Source: Spirochaetota bacterium
GTDB lineage: Bacteria > Spirochaetota > UBA4802 > UBA5550
Direction of reading: 5' to 3'
DNA: 64,000 nt
Assembly (NCBI GenBank): GCA_016933025.1
Contig: JAFGBT010000014.1
Coordinates: 91,285 to 155,284 of the forward strand
In this document: piece after piece, positions 53,200-62,324 of the stretch
Layout: each line of letters starts with the position of its first letter
How positions within the stretch are numbered: the stretch's first letter is position 1
Made by a program: the position numbers and the translations under genes
Notes under the pieces: model-generated
Database searches by the model: none
Told to the model about the DNA's origin: nothing
The model's input: only the letters and a program-made list of their open reading frames with translations

Positions 53200-54327
53200 A
53201 TGGAGAGCGAAATTAAGATTTTGTTCATGTCGGATCTTCATCTCGGTATTAATAATGACGAGATATACATCCCTGATTATGCACGCGTCAGCACATTCAG
53301 GAGGATCGCCGCGATCGCGCGCGAACATGATATTTTCCTGGTAGGTGGGGACCTGATCGATAATGGCACGGTCGGCAGCGAGGTCATCGACCTGGTGAAA
53401 ACAGAATTCAGGAACCTGAGAAACGCCAATACTGAAATCATCTACACGCCGGGCATGGGGGAACTTGGCGGCGGTGAGAGCCTGCATCCCTTCATGCTGG
53501 ATTTGAACGCCTCGTGCCTGTTTTCAAGCATCGTCACCTCGACGCCGTACCTGTTCATGAAAGACGGGCAGAAGCTTTATGTCTACGGGATCCCGGCGGC
53601 GCCGGGTTATGATATTTCCAGGATCAAGAAGATATCCGATGAGGGATACCACCTCGGGCTGTTCCATGTTGATTCCGATTTTGAGAATGACGGAGAGAAC
53701 GCGTCGGTGTACCGGCTCCAGAAAAACGACATCAGGTCCCTGGAGCTCGATTTCTACGCCTTCGGTTTCAGCCATAATTTCAGGATGTTCAAGATACTTG
53801 ACCGCATCATCGGCGTCACACCCGGAACGCCCGAGTCGACGTCATTCGATGAGACGGGAGACCGGTACGTGATCTCAATTGTAATCAAGGAAAACCGGCT
53901 GTATCAGATCAAGCGCCTCACCGTCAATTCAATGAAGCTCTACAAGAACTGCTTTGACTGCTCTGGCCTGATGACCATGGGCCCCATCAAGGAGCTTCTG
54001 GAGAACAACAGATCGAAGAAGGTCATACAGCGGTTGGTGCTTTCCGGCGTCCGCGATTTCGTGATCAGACAGTACGAATTGCAGAAATACAAGAACGAAT
54101 TTTTCAGGCTGGATATTCTCGATCGGAGCATCCCCACCATAGACTCGCTCATAGAAGAGTTCCAGTACGAGAACTCTCTTCGGGGGGAATTTTACAAGAT
54201 ACTGAAAGAGCAGATGGACCATGCGGGCCTGCCTCACGATATTGACCGGCTTGACCTTGCGGCGACACTTAATACAATAACGAGGGACGGTTTTACGAAC
54301 CTGGAGGAATGGCTGTGCAGTATATAG
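53200..54327 (+). CDS. Metallophosphoesterase of the SbcD/YhaO type, degenerate motif III
   Basis: 375 residues from the ATG at 53200 (GGAAG upstream). Calcineurin-like motifs: ILFMSDLHLGI (DxH), FLVGGDLIDNG (GDxxD-like), but GNHD/E is replaced by TPGMGELG, losing Asn and His. Later motifs are FHVDSDF and AFGFSHNF (in place of GHxH). The C-terminal 130 residues are helical, as in Mre11/SbcD-like proteins that dock on an SMC-type ATPase. It overlaps the next gene by 19 bases. It may be a structural or reduced-activity nuclease subunit. Confidence 0.75.
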   Translation: MESEIKILFMSDLHLGINNDEIYIPDYARVSTFRRIAAIAREHDIFLVGGDLIDNGTVGSEVIDLVKTEFRNLRNANTEIIYTPGMGELGGGESLHPFMLDLNASCLFSSIVTSTPYLFMKDGQKLYVYGIPAAPGYDISRIKKISDEGYHLGLFHVDSDFENDGENASVYRLQKNDIRSLELDFYAFGFSHNFRMFKILDRIIGVTPGTPESTSFDETGDRYVISIVIKENRLYQIKRLTVNSMKLYKNCFDCSGLMTMGPIKELLENNRSKKVIQRLVLSGVRDFVIRQYELQKYKNEFFRLDILDRSIPTIDSLIEEFQYENSLRGEFYKILKEQMDHAGLPHDIDRLDLAATLNTITRDGFTNLEEWLCSI

Positions 54328-56462
54328 GATGCAAAGTTCACAAGCAGGGCCTTTTTGACAACCGCGTCCTCAATTTCAGCGACCGTCTGACGATCGTGTA
54401 CGGCAAAAACGGCTCCGGCAAAAGCCTGCTCGCACGGGGCATGATTGACGCCGTCTGGGGAAGATTCTCCGCTCGGAAGCTCCTGGGAGATGATGCATGG
54501 AACTCACTCTATCTTGACCTCCTTTTTTCGATTTCTGAAAACGGTTATTTTCGGATATCCAACGCGAGCGATAAAAGTTACCGGATATATTATAATCAGA
54601 ACAACGAAGAAAAACTGATCTACGCGGAATCGAGAGGAGGCCTTCTCGATGAAGGCGTCCGGAATCCTATCGATGAAAAATTTGAAGGAAAGATCTTACA
54701 GGAGTTCATAAAACGCGTTGATGCCGATACCGTGATCAATTCATCGTTCATCCCGTCGTCGCCGGACATAGCGGGTGACGGTACAATAGATTTCACGGTT
54801 CTCAAGAAGATTATTCTTGAAGACGGCACCGGTTTCTATAATCTTTTCAACAATCTCAATAAATCCCTGGAGCGGGTCAGGCCGGGGGACGGGGAGTCTC
54901 CTCCCGAAGTCGTTAGGCTCGATGACAAAAAAAGGGAGCTTGAGAAAAAAATCCAGATCATTGACATCAGCGGGTCACGGCATGATAAGCTCCGGAGGGA
55001 AAAAAACAACGTCCAGCAGGAGATTGACGAGCTAAATGGTTCCCTCATGTCGCTCAATAACCAGAAAGAGATTCTCAACAAGATCATTGAAAACCTGAAC
55101 AAGGTGGACGTTCTAAAGAACGAGTTCGAGTCGATAAAGGACGAGATCCAGGACGAGCAGCAGAAAATCAAGTCGATAACCGTAATGAAGAGAGAGCTCG
55201 ACGCCATGTTTCCCCAGTTCAGCGACATGGACATCAACGACAGCACAAACCTGGACCGGCTTCAGGAATTGTTCAACGACATCCGGAATCTGAACGAGCA
55301 GATCGATAATTTTTATTTCAGCAGACTGTTAAAGAAAAGGAAATTCAAGAAGATTGCGACGGCCCTGAACGCCGGGGCCGCAGCGGCCGTCATATTCCTG
55401 CTGGCAAGAAGCGGTAGCGCGCCGGGAAAAAATCTTTTTATCATCGCAGGGATACTCTCTTGTGCGGTCATTGCCACGGCCGTGATCACGCTCTATCTGT
55501 ACCTGGGGAGGCGCGATAAAGAGCTTCAGAAGCTAGAGGAGAAAAAGAAGCGTTTTAAGGAGCGCATCAAGATACTGATGGAAAAAAGCAGGGTCGAGCT
55601 GGAAGACTTCAAGCTGACAGAAATATACGAACTACTGCTTCAGTATTTCGAGGACTACATTAATTACACGGAACGTAAAAAAGATCTTGCGCGAATAAAG
55701 AGTTCCCTGAAAGAAGAGGAGTACATGGTGCGGATCCAGAAAAAACTGGACGAGCTCAAAAAAGAAGAGGAGATCATAAAAAACGAGATAAACACCAGCA
55801 TCGATACCCTGAATATCGTCGATGATATAGAAAACGAAACAACAAAGATCGAGGAGTTGATTCAGAATATTGACCGGGAAGCCGGAATTATAAAGGAAAA
55901 AATTGAGACCAAGGAGCGCATTTTACAGCAGATTGACGTCGAATTCATCCAGGCCTCGGGAAACAGCGAAACAACGAACGCCCTGATCGAAGAAAAGAAC
56001 GGCGTCGATCGGATACTGAAAAAATGGAGGGTGAACCAGAACTCGCTGCTGTTTATTATGCTCACCATGGCGGCCGCCGTGGAACGGAGCGAGGATAAAA
56101 GGCTCCGCACGCTTCTGGACGGCACGCTGGACAAATTTAACCACCTGACCGGGAATCAGTATATTACAAGGATTGACGAATCGGTGCTGCTGCAAATGAT
56201 ATCGGAAAATAAAATACCGGAGGATATGACGCCCCCGGTCATGCATGCGCTCCTGATTTCCCTTAAATTTTCGCTTTCGGATTTTATTATCGGCGAGAAC
56301 ACCAGCGTCCCATTATTGATTGACGAACCGTTCCAATTTATGGATGATGAACGATGCAACCGTTTCAGGGATCTGGTTTCATATATATCAAACAGGAGAC
56401 AGGTGATCATATTTACCCATCACAGCGACAAGCGGAACTGGGGCAACTTCATAGAATTATAA
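54309..56462 (+). CDS. Membrane-spanning SbcC/YhaN-like AAA ATPase with coiled coils
   Basis: 717 residues. Walker A at the start (IVYGKNGSGKSLLARG), and Walker B near the end (VPLLIDEPFQFMDDER) with IIFTHHSDK, mark an SMC/Rad50-type head. Between are two long coiled coils (about 200-335 and 400-570) interrupted by two membrane helices (about 352-367 and 376-400), where SbcC would have a zinc hook. This plan matches YhaN of Firmicutes, which pairs with the YhaO phosphoesterase. The preceding overlapping gene is YhaO-like. Probably a DNA- or chromosome-linked ATPase tied to the membrane. Confidence 0.8.
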   Translation: MAVQYIGCKVHKQGLFDNRVLNFSDRLTIVYGKNGSGKSLLARGMIDAVWGRFSARKLLGDDAWNSLYLDLLFSISENGYFRISNASDKSYRIYYNQNNEEKLIYAESRGGLLDEGVRNPIDEKFEGKILQEFIKRVDADTVINSSFIPSSPDIAGDGTIDFTVLKKIILEDGTGFYNLFNNLNKSLERVRPGDGESPPEVVRLDDKKRELEKKIQIIDISGSRHDKLRREKNNVQQEIDELNGSLMSLNNQKEILNKIIENLNKVDVLKNEFESIKDEIQDEQQKIKSITVMKRELDAMFPQFSDMDINDSTNLDRLQELFNDIRNLNEQIDNFYFSRLLKKRKFKKIATALNAGAAAAVIFLLARSGSAPGKNLFIIAGILSCAVIATAVITLYLYLGRRDKELQKLEEKKKRFKERIKILMEKSRVELEDFKLTEIYELLLQYFEDYINYTERKKDLARIKSSLKEEEYMVRIQKKLDELKKEEEIIKNEINTSIDTLNIVDDIENETTKIEELIQNIDREAGIIKEKIETKERILQQIDVEFIQASGNSETTNALIEEKNGVDRILKKWRVNQNSLLFIMLTMAAAVERSEDKRLRTLLDGTLDKFNHLTGNQYITRIDESVLLQMISENKIPEDMTPPVMHALLISLKFSLSDFIIGENTSVPLLIDEPFQFMDDERCNRFRDLVSYISNRRQVIIFTHHSDKRNWGNFIEL

Positions 56463-56468
56463 AAAGCG

Positions 56469-57449
56469 ATGGATAAAAACGGCCAACTCACCTTTTCGGA
56501 CGATCCGATACTGAATGGGATCAATGAGGTATACCAGCTCGTTGAAAAGGGGGATTTTGCGGCCGCGGTCTCCAAAATCGACGAGTTGATGGACATCGAT
56601 GCCGATTACCCGGGGCTCATCGAGGCGTACCGGGTCGCCAAGTTCTGGCACAATCGTGAAAAGGAGATCAAGGTACTTGAGGAAGGGAAGGAAACCGCAG
56701 AGTACCTGATGAGACAGTGGGAGCTGTTCAACGAGTACGCCGAGAGCAAAAACCTGACTGCGTCATCGGCGTTCAAGGCGTCGATGCGGTATATTTTCAT
56801 CAAGGCCGCGGACCACTACAAGTTCGCCTTCAGGGAGCAGCAGGATACCTCGAGCAATTTCCACTTTTTGCTGAATCTGGGCGACTGCTTTTTACGGCTG
56901 GAGGAATACAACCTGGCGATTGAAACTCTCGAGTTTGCCAGGAGTTCCTACAAGAGCAATGCACGGCTCATGGCGATCCTCGGCGAGGCGTATTTCCATA
57001 TTGGCGACATATCAAAGAGCCTCCTCAGCTTCCGTGAGGCGTTCTTTATCGATCCGTCCGAGATTGACATCACGATTCTTAAGGCGAAGCCGATCAATGA
57101 GCTGGCCGCGATCGTGAAAAATCAGCGCGGCGATTTACAAGACATCGCCGAATGGATGCCCATCTACGGACACATCAATGATATTTTTTACGTCAAGCGG
57201 AACCTGAGCGCACACCAGATGGAGAGCATCGAGAAAGACATTTACAATCTTGAAGTGACATACCAGAAAATGAACAAGAGCCAGGTGGAAACATCAAATA
57301 TCATTCCCCGGCTTATCAATAAGTATCTCTGGCTCCTGGATTATTACACCCTTCAGAATTACAATTTCGACAACATCTCCCAGATAAGGGAACGCCTGCT
57401 TGCCATAGACCCCGGGCTGTTCCAGGAATATTTCAGCAAAAAGAAATAG
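56469..57449 (+). CDS. TPR-containing protein
   Basis: 326 residues, soluble and helical. TPR-like units: VYQLVEKGDFAAAVSKIDELMDIDADYPG, LLNLGDCFLRLEEYNLAIETLEFARSSY, MAILGEAYFHIGDISKSLLSFREAFFIDPSEI (in parts). The start follows the YhaN-like stop by six bases, so all three genes are likely cotranscribed. No catalytic motifs. It could be an assembly or adaptor protein for the ATPase complex; that is inference from position. Confidence 0.75.
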   Translation: MDKNGQLTFSDDPILNGINEVYQLVEKGDFAAAVSKIDELMDIDADYPGLIEAYRVAKFWHNREKEIKVLEEGKETAEYLMRQWELFNEYAESKNLTASSAFKASMRYIFIKAADHYKFAFREQQDTSSNFHFLLNLGDCFLRLEEYNLAIETLEFARSSYKSNARLMAILGEAYFHIGDISKSLLSFREAFFIDPSEIDITILKAKPINELAAIVKNQRGDLQDIAEWMPIYGHINDIFYVKRNLSAHQMESIEKDIYNLEVTYQKMNKSQVETSNIIPRLINKYLWLLDYYTLQNYNFDNISQIRERLLAIDPGLFQEYFSKKK

Positions 57450-57453
57450 CCGG

Positions 57454-57858
57454 TCAGTATTTGACCACCCGCGGAAGCTTTGCCGCCTGCCTGATCCAGC
57501 TCTGGACATTCGAAAGACCGGGAAGCTGCCGAATGAGCTTTTTCTTTTCATTTGCCCGCTTCAGCGCGTCCAGAAGGTTGACCGCCTTTCTTTTGGAAAG
57601 CTCGACGACGGTATCAACGCCCGCTTCCTCAAGAAGATCGGCGTATTCCTCGCCGACGCCTTTGACCCTGAAAAGATCGGAATGATTGACCCATTCCATA
57701 ATCAGCTTCGGCGAGACGCCTGAATTCGCGCTGATCTGTTTTCTCCCGGCGGGGGTTGATCCTTTTTTAAGCAGATCGCCGGTGCCTCTGATGCCTGCCC
57801 TGCGAAGTTTTACGGCAAACGACGGGCCTATACCTTCAATTTTCTCAAGCCTTGCCAT
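57454..57858 (-). CDS. DUF4332 helix-hairpin-helix protein
   Basis: The ATG at 57858 has an AGGAGGTATC site; 134 residues follow. Two helix-hairpin-helix-like units are plain: KIEGIGPSFAVKLRRAGIRGTGDLLKKG and VKGVGEEYADLLEEAGVDTVVELSKR. The DUF4332 family is DNA-binding-like, of unknown role. It is convergent with the TPR gene with only a few bases between stops. Confidence 0.85.
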   Translation of the reverse strand: MARLEKIEGIGPSFAVKLRRAGIRGTGDLLKKGSTPAGRKQISANSGVSPKLIMEWVNHSDLFRVKGVGEEYADLLEEAGVDTVVELSKRKAVNLLDALKRANEKKKLIRQLPGLSNVQSWIRQAAKLPRVVKY

Positions 57859-58257
57859 GGTGTGATACCTCCTGACAGTAACGTGGTGATCATGCGATAT
57901 GCGGCGGCGATTGCCGCCTGAACGCGGGGCGCGTATGTCATGCATGTCCCCTTCAGCATTCAGGTTTTGCCGGGCGCGATGTCAGACGATCGAGCTATGA
58001 TATACAGCGAGACGGGAAGTGTCAAGAGAAATGTGCGATGGCATAAGAAAGGAAGCCGCGCAGTATGTATAATGAGTGCATTATTTGCATGAACACATTG
58101 CATAATGAAATTAAATTCAACATGTAAAAAAGTGATTGCTATTTATTTATTGGTGAGGTCAAGTAAAATATCAGCTGTAAGTTGCTGCTGTTCATAGTCG
58201 GATCGTATTTTTCATCGATCACATAACTTCAAATAATTAATCCAAGGAGGACTCAAT
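57859..58257. other. Intergenic region, AT-rich to the right
   Basis: 399 bases between divergent genes. The right half is AT-rich and ends in the AAGGAGG site of the next gene. Nothing else is recognisable. Confidence 0.4.
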
Positions 58258-58542
58258 ATGGAAAGTTGGTTGCCATGGGTAATCCAGTTGCTCAGCGGTG
58301 CTGCCGGAGGAGTTGGCGCCGGGCAGGTGCTGAAGAATCAATCTCTCGGCACAGTCGGCAATGCGATTTCAGGCGTTGTCGGCGGCGGATTGGGCGGTAT
58401 CATTCTTAATGTTCTCACCGGTATTCAGAGTAGCGGCGCGCTGACAGCCGGCAACATCGGTGCGGATATCGCCGGCGGAGGCGTTGGCGGCGCGGTGGTG
58501 ATGATATTGGTCAGTGTGATAAAAAAAGCGCTCGGCAAATAG
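58258..58542 (+). CDS. Small glycine-rich membrane protein, 94 residues
   Basis: A hydrophobic protein with a strong ribosome site (AAGGAGG). Gly-rich helices (GAAGGVGAGQVL, GVVGGGLGGIILNVLTGI, ADIAGGGVGGAVVMILVSVIKKAL) suggest two to three membrane segments joined by Gly hinges, ending in a basic tail. Similar small proteins are widespread and usually left as hypothetical. It has its own terminator right after. Function unknown. Confidence 0.7.
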   Translation: MESWLPWVIQLLSGAAGGVGAGQVLKNQSLGTVGNAISGVVGGGLGGIILNVLTGIQSSGALTAGNIGADIAGGGVGGAVVMILVSVIKKALGK

Positions 58543-58564
58543 AGAATAATACGACGTTCAGTTA

Positions 58565-58600
58565 AAAAAAAAGCGCGGATGAAAATCCGCGCTTTTCTGT
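58565..58600. terminator. Bidirectional terminator between the small membrane gene and acs
   Basis: Arms AAAAGCGCGGAT and ATCCGCGCTTTT around a four-base loop, with A and T runs on the two sides, between two convergent genes. Confidence 0.88.
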
Positions 58601-58617
58601 TTTCATGTATCCGTTGC

Positions 58618-60600
58618 TTACTTGCCCTGTACTTCCTTTGCGCCGGCGATCAGCGTGTCAACGACGGTCGGGTCGGCGAGGGTCGAAGTGTCGCCCATGC
58701 CGCTCTTGTCGAAGTCGCTGGCCGCGATCTTCTTGAGGATCCGCCTCATGATCTTGCCGGACCGGGTCTTGGGAAGCGCGTCCGCCCACTGTATAATCTC
58801 GGGAGTCGCTATCGGGCCGATCTCCTTGCGTACCGTGGCGACGAGTTCTTTCTTGAGTTCGTCCGTCTTTTGCACGCCGGATTTCAGCGTTACGAACGCA
58901 TAAATCGACTGTCCTTTGATCGGGTGCGGATAACCGACAACCGCGGACTCGGCGACGTTCTTATTGGAAACGAGTGCCGATTCGACTTCCGCGGTACCCA
59001 TACGGTGGCCGGACACGTTGATAACGTCGTCGACGCGGCCGGTGATCTGATAGTAGCCGTCTTTATCGCGCCTGCAGCCGTCACCGGTGAAGTATTTGCC
59101 GGGGAACTGAGCGAAGTAGGTGTTGAACATCCGCTCGGGATCGCCGTAAACGCCCATCATCTGCCCCGGCCATGAACGCTTGATGCAGAGGTTGCCGGTG
59201 CACACGCCCTCGAGCTCTTTGCCCTCATCGTCAACGATGCACGGCTCGATGCCAAAGTACGGAACGGTTGCCATGGCGGGCTTGATGTCGATGGCGCCGG
59301 GGAGCGGCGTGATCAGGATGCCGCCCGTCTCTGTCTGCCACCAGGTGTCGACGATCGGGCACTCGCCGCGGCCTATCTTCATGTAATACCAGTTCCACGC
59401 TTCGGGGTTCAGGGGCTCGCCCACGGAACCGAGGAGCTGTATGGACTTGATGTTGTGCTTGTCGACCCAGCTGTCGCCTTCCTTCGCGATTGCGCGGATG
59501 GCGGTCGGGGCCGTGTAGAATATGTTGATCTTGTGCTTTTCAACGACCGCCCAGAAGCGTCCCGGGTCCGGGTAGTTCGGAACGCCCTCGAACATGACCG
59601 TGGTCGCGCCGTTGCAGAGCGGGCCGTATACGATATAGGAGTGGCCGGTGACCCAGCCTATGTCTGCGGTACACCAGTAGATGTCGCCTTCATGGTAGTC
59701 GAAGATCATCTTATGGGTGAAGGCCACAAAGGTCAGGTAGCCGCCGGTACCGTGCATGGCGCCCTTCGGCTTTCCGGTCGACCCTGACGTGTAGAGGATG
59801 AACAGAGGGTCGTTCGCATCTATATGCTCGGGTTCGCATTTCGCGTCGGCTTTCGCCATTTCATCATGGAACCAACGGTCGATCCTGTCATTCCAGGAGC
59901 ACTTGATCTGCTCGCCGACCCTCTTCACGACGATGTGAAGACGGACGCCCGGGCACTCGGTGATGGCCTTGTCTGCGTTGTCCTTCTGGGGGACAGCCTT
60001 GGCGCCGCGGAAGGTACCGTCGCAGGATATGATGACTTCGCTCTTGCAGTCATTGACCCTGTCGCGGAGAGCTTCGGCCGAGAAGCCGCCGAATACGACG
60101 GAGTGAATCGCGCCGATGCGCGAGCATGCCAGGATGCCCATCGCCAGCTCGGGAATCATCGGCAGGTAGAACGTCACCCGGTCGCCTTTTTTGACGCCGT
60201 TTTTCTTGAGAACGTTGGCGAATTTGCAGACCTGCTCATGGAGCTGCTTGTAGGTGAATTTTTTTGATTCATTCGGGTCGTTTCCTTCCCAGATGAGCGC
60301 TACCTGGTTTCCTCTTTTTTCCAGGTGCCGGTCGAGACAGTTGTAGGATACGTTCAGTTTGCCGCCCTCAAACCATCTGATTTTGAAATCTTTCTGGTTC
60401 TTGGCATAATTCCATCCCTGGACTTTGTCCCATTTCTTGAACCAGGTTACGTATTCTTCTGCGATTTTCGACCAGAATGCGTCCGGGTCTTTAAGGGATT
60501 CTTTCCACATTTTTTCGTAGTCGGCGCGGCTTTGAATGTATGCCTTTTTTTTGAAACTCTCGGGCACCGGATAAATCTCTTTAAGAGTAACTTCAGCCAT
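58618..60600 (-). CDS. acs: Acetyl-CoA synthetase
   Basis: Activates acetate to acetyl-CoA through acetyl-AMP. 660 residues, standard length. Motifs: [22 protein letters not shown] (adenylation loop), [65 protein letters not shown] in parts, and [11 protein letters not shown] with the catalytic, acetylation-prone Lys. A GGAGG ribosome site precedes the ATG. Single gene, with its own terminator. Confidence 0.97.
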   Translation of the reverse strand: MAEVTLKEIYPVPESFKKKAYIQSRADYEKMWKESLKDPDAFWSKIAEEYVTWFKKWDKVQGWNYAKNQKDFKIRWFEGGKLNVSYNCLDRHLEKRGNQVALIWEGNDPNESKKFTYKQLHEQVCKFANVLKKNGVKKGDRVTFYLPMIPELAMGILACSRIGAIHSVVFGGFSAEALRDRVNDCKSEVIISCDGTFRGAKAVPQKDNADKAITECPGVRLHIVVKRVGEQIKCSWNDRIDRWFHDEMAKADAKCEPEHIDANDPLFILYTSGSTGKPKGAMHGTGGYLTFVAFTHKMIFDYHEGDIYWCTADIGWVTGHSYIVYGPLCNGATTVMFEGVPNYPDPGRFWAVVEKHKINIFYTAPTAIRAIAKEGDSWVDKHNIKSIQLLGSVGEPLNPEAWNWYYMKIGRGECPIVDTWWQTETGGILITPLPGAIDIKPAMATVPYFGIEPCIVDDEGKELEGVCTGNLCIKRSWPGQMMGVYGDPERMFNTYFAQFPGKYFTGDGCRRDKDGYYQITGRVDDVINVSGHRMGTAEVESALVSNKNVAESAVVGYPHPIKGQSIYAFVTLKSGVQKTDELKKELVATVRKEIGPIATPEIIQWADALPKTRSGKIMRRILKKIAASDFDKSGMGDTSTLADPTVVDTLIAGAKEVQGK

Positions 60601-60675
60601 GTACTACCTCCAATTAAATTGTTGTTTTATTAGCTATTGGTCTTCGCCGGTGTTGTATAATTGCATGCCTGCTTT

Positions 60676-61308
60676 CTACCGGGGAATCTCAATATATCTT
60701 TCTTCTTTGACCGATGATGCCTGTTGCCGTAAAAAATCGGATATAAGCCTGTCATATCGCGATGTCGCTTCAAAGACCTTTGCTGCGAGCCTGAAATTCA
60801 ACTTCCTGGACACCGCACCTCCCTGCGTGCGCATATCATCAATAACCTTTTCGTAGTCACCCGGGTCAACAACAACAGTAACATCCTCGAAGTTTTTCGC
60901 GGCTGACCGAAGGAGGGCCATGCCGCCGATGTCTATGTTGTCAATCGAGCTCTCGATCGAACATTCCGGGCCTGATGCAATCCATTCCAGGGGGCGAAGG
61001 TTAACCACGAGCATATCAATACTCTCAATATTGTATTGATCCATCTCGCGGATGTGTTCGGGATTGGACCTGACTCCCAGCAGTCCCCCGTGGATTTTCG
61101 GGTGAAGGGTCTTGACCCTCCCGTCCATCATTTCAGGGCAGCCGGTATAATCCGAAACGTCCATGAGCTCCAGCCCGTTTTCCCGAAGAATTCTTGCCGT
61201 CCCTCCCGTTGAAATAAATTGCACCTTATAGCACGATAATTCCCTGGCAAAATCGATAATCCCGGTCTTATCCGAGACACTGAGTAGAGCCTTGTTGATT
61301 TTTGCCAT
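60676..61308 (-). CDS. Stand-alone IMP cyclohydrolase domain (PurH N-terminal half)
   Basis: About 210 residues from MAKINKALLSVSDKTGIIDFARELS, matching the MGS-like cyclohydrolase half of PurH: QFISTGGTARILRENG, VSDYTGCPEMMDGRVKTLHPKIHGGLLGVR in two parts, IDMLVVNLRP, NIDIGGMALLRSAAKNF and VVVDPGDYEKVIDDM. The AICAR transformylase half (about 310 residues) is missing, and no coding sequence for it follows downstream. It would close the purine ring (FAICAR to IMP), with formylation done by a separate enzyme elsewhere. The stop is clean, not a frameshift. Confidence 0.85.
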   Translation of the reverse strand: MAKINKALLSVSDKTGIIDFARELSCYKVQFISTGGTARILRENGLELMDVSDYTGCPEMMDGRVKTLHPKIHGGLLGVRSNPEHIREMDQYNIESIDMLVVNLRPLEWIASGPECSIESSIDNIDIGGMALLRSAAKNFEDVTVVVDPGDYEKVIDDMRTQGGAVSRKLNFRLAAKVFEATSRYDRLISDFLRQQASSVKEERYIEIPR

Positions 61309-61484
61309 AGGACTTGCTCGAATTTTGCAGTATTTGACATGGAAATTCCATATCATTTGCACAGTCCGACACAGTACCAATTACCAAAGGGTATCATAAA
61401 AAAACAAGTATTTTTTTTGGATGAATTTTTGGAATTGCACATTAATCGTCAGGATTCGTGATATTTGCCGCGATTGGCCCGGGA

Positions 61485-62108
61485 CTATTTTCGGCCTTTT
61501 ATTATTTTAAAGGCGATAAAAGCGGCGATACCGATGGCGATAATAATACCTGCCGTTATATTATACGTTTTGATGATACCGCCGATCTTTTCTTTCACCA
61601 GATCCCAGTTGTTTCCGAGGAGATAACCGGCCTGGATCCAGATCAGGTTCCACACAGAGGCGCTCGCCAGGGCGAGAAAAAATATGTAAACAAGGTTTAA
61701 TCTCGCAATCCCCGATACCAGCGATATGACCGAGCGGATCCCGGGCAGAAACCTGTTGACGAGAATGACGAAATAGCCGTATTTCGAGAACCACTGCTCG
61801 GCTGACGCAATGCTTTGAGCGGAGAAGAAGCGGTAGTTTTTTTTCATGAAAAATTCCCTCTCAAGCAGGCGGCCGACCAGCACCAGGAGAAGAAAACCTG
61901 CGACGCTTCCGGTCGTTGTGGATATGTAGACCAGCAGGTAATTCAGCCTCCCCGTGCCCACCAGGAACGCTCCAAATGCCAGGATGGTGTCTCCCGGGAT
62001 GGGCGGCACCAGGTTCTCGACCAGCGCACTGAGAAACAGGAACAGGTAGAGAATCGTGTCGCTTCTCGGCATCAGGGAGGCGATGATTTCATTGAGCAGT
62101 TGTTCCAT
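61485..62108 (-). CDS. DedA/SNARE-associated family membrane protein
   Basis: 207 residues, four to six membrane helices. DedA marks: ENLVPPIPGDTILAFGAFL (with the conserved Glu and Pro), LGRLLERE-like as VGRLLEREFFMK, then FSKYGYFVILVNRFLPGIRSVISLVSGIARL with the FxRFxPGxR motif. DedA proteins are thought to flip undecaprenyl phosphate or phospholipids and affect membrane potential. Single gene. Confidence 0.92.
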   Translation of the reverse strand: MEQLLNEIIASLMPRSDTILYLFLFLSALVENLVPPIPGDTILAFGAFLVGTGRLNYLLVYISTTTGSVAGFLLLVLVGRLLEREFFMKKNYRFFSAQSIASAEQWFSKYGYFVILVNRFLPGIRSVISLVSGIARLNLVYIFFLALASASVWNLIWIQAGYLLGNNWDLVKEKIGGIIKTYNITAGIIIAIGIAAFIAFKIIKGRK

Positions 62109-62254
62109 TTCTGAGGTAGTATTTCCTTTATCGTATCTGATTGCCGGACCGGCAGGAATAACGCCGGAGCGGACATGGAAATAAATAGATGCACCGGATT
62201 TTAGCAGAAGGACGCGTCCCGGTTTTAATCAAGAACATTTTACCGGAGGCCAAC

Positions 62255-62284
62255 TAAAAAAAGACAGCCTGTTCGGCTGTCTCT
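62255..62284 (-). terminator. Terminator after the outer-membrane protein gene
   Basis: Arms AGACAGCC and GGCTGTCT, five-base loop, with a run of T on the - strand (A at 62255-62261). About 40 bases beyond the stop at 62325. Confidence 0.85.
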
Positions 62285-62324
62285 GCAATAACTTGTCGAG
62301 TTGACAACATTGTGTCTTAATCAA

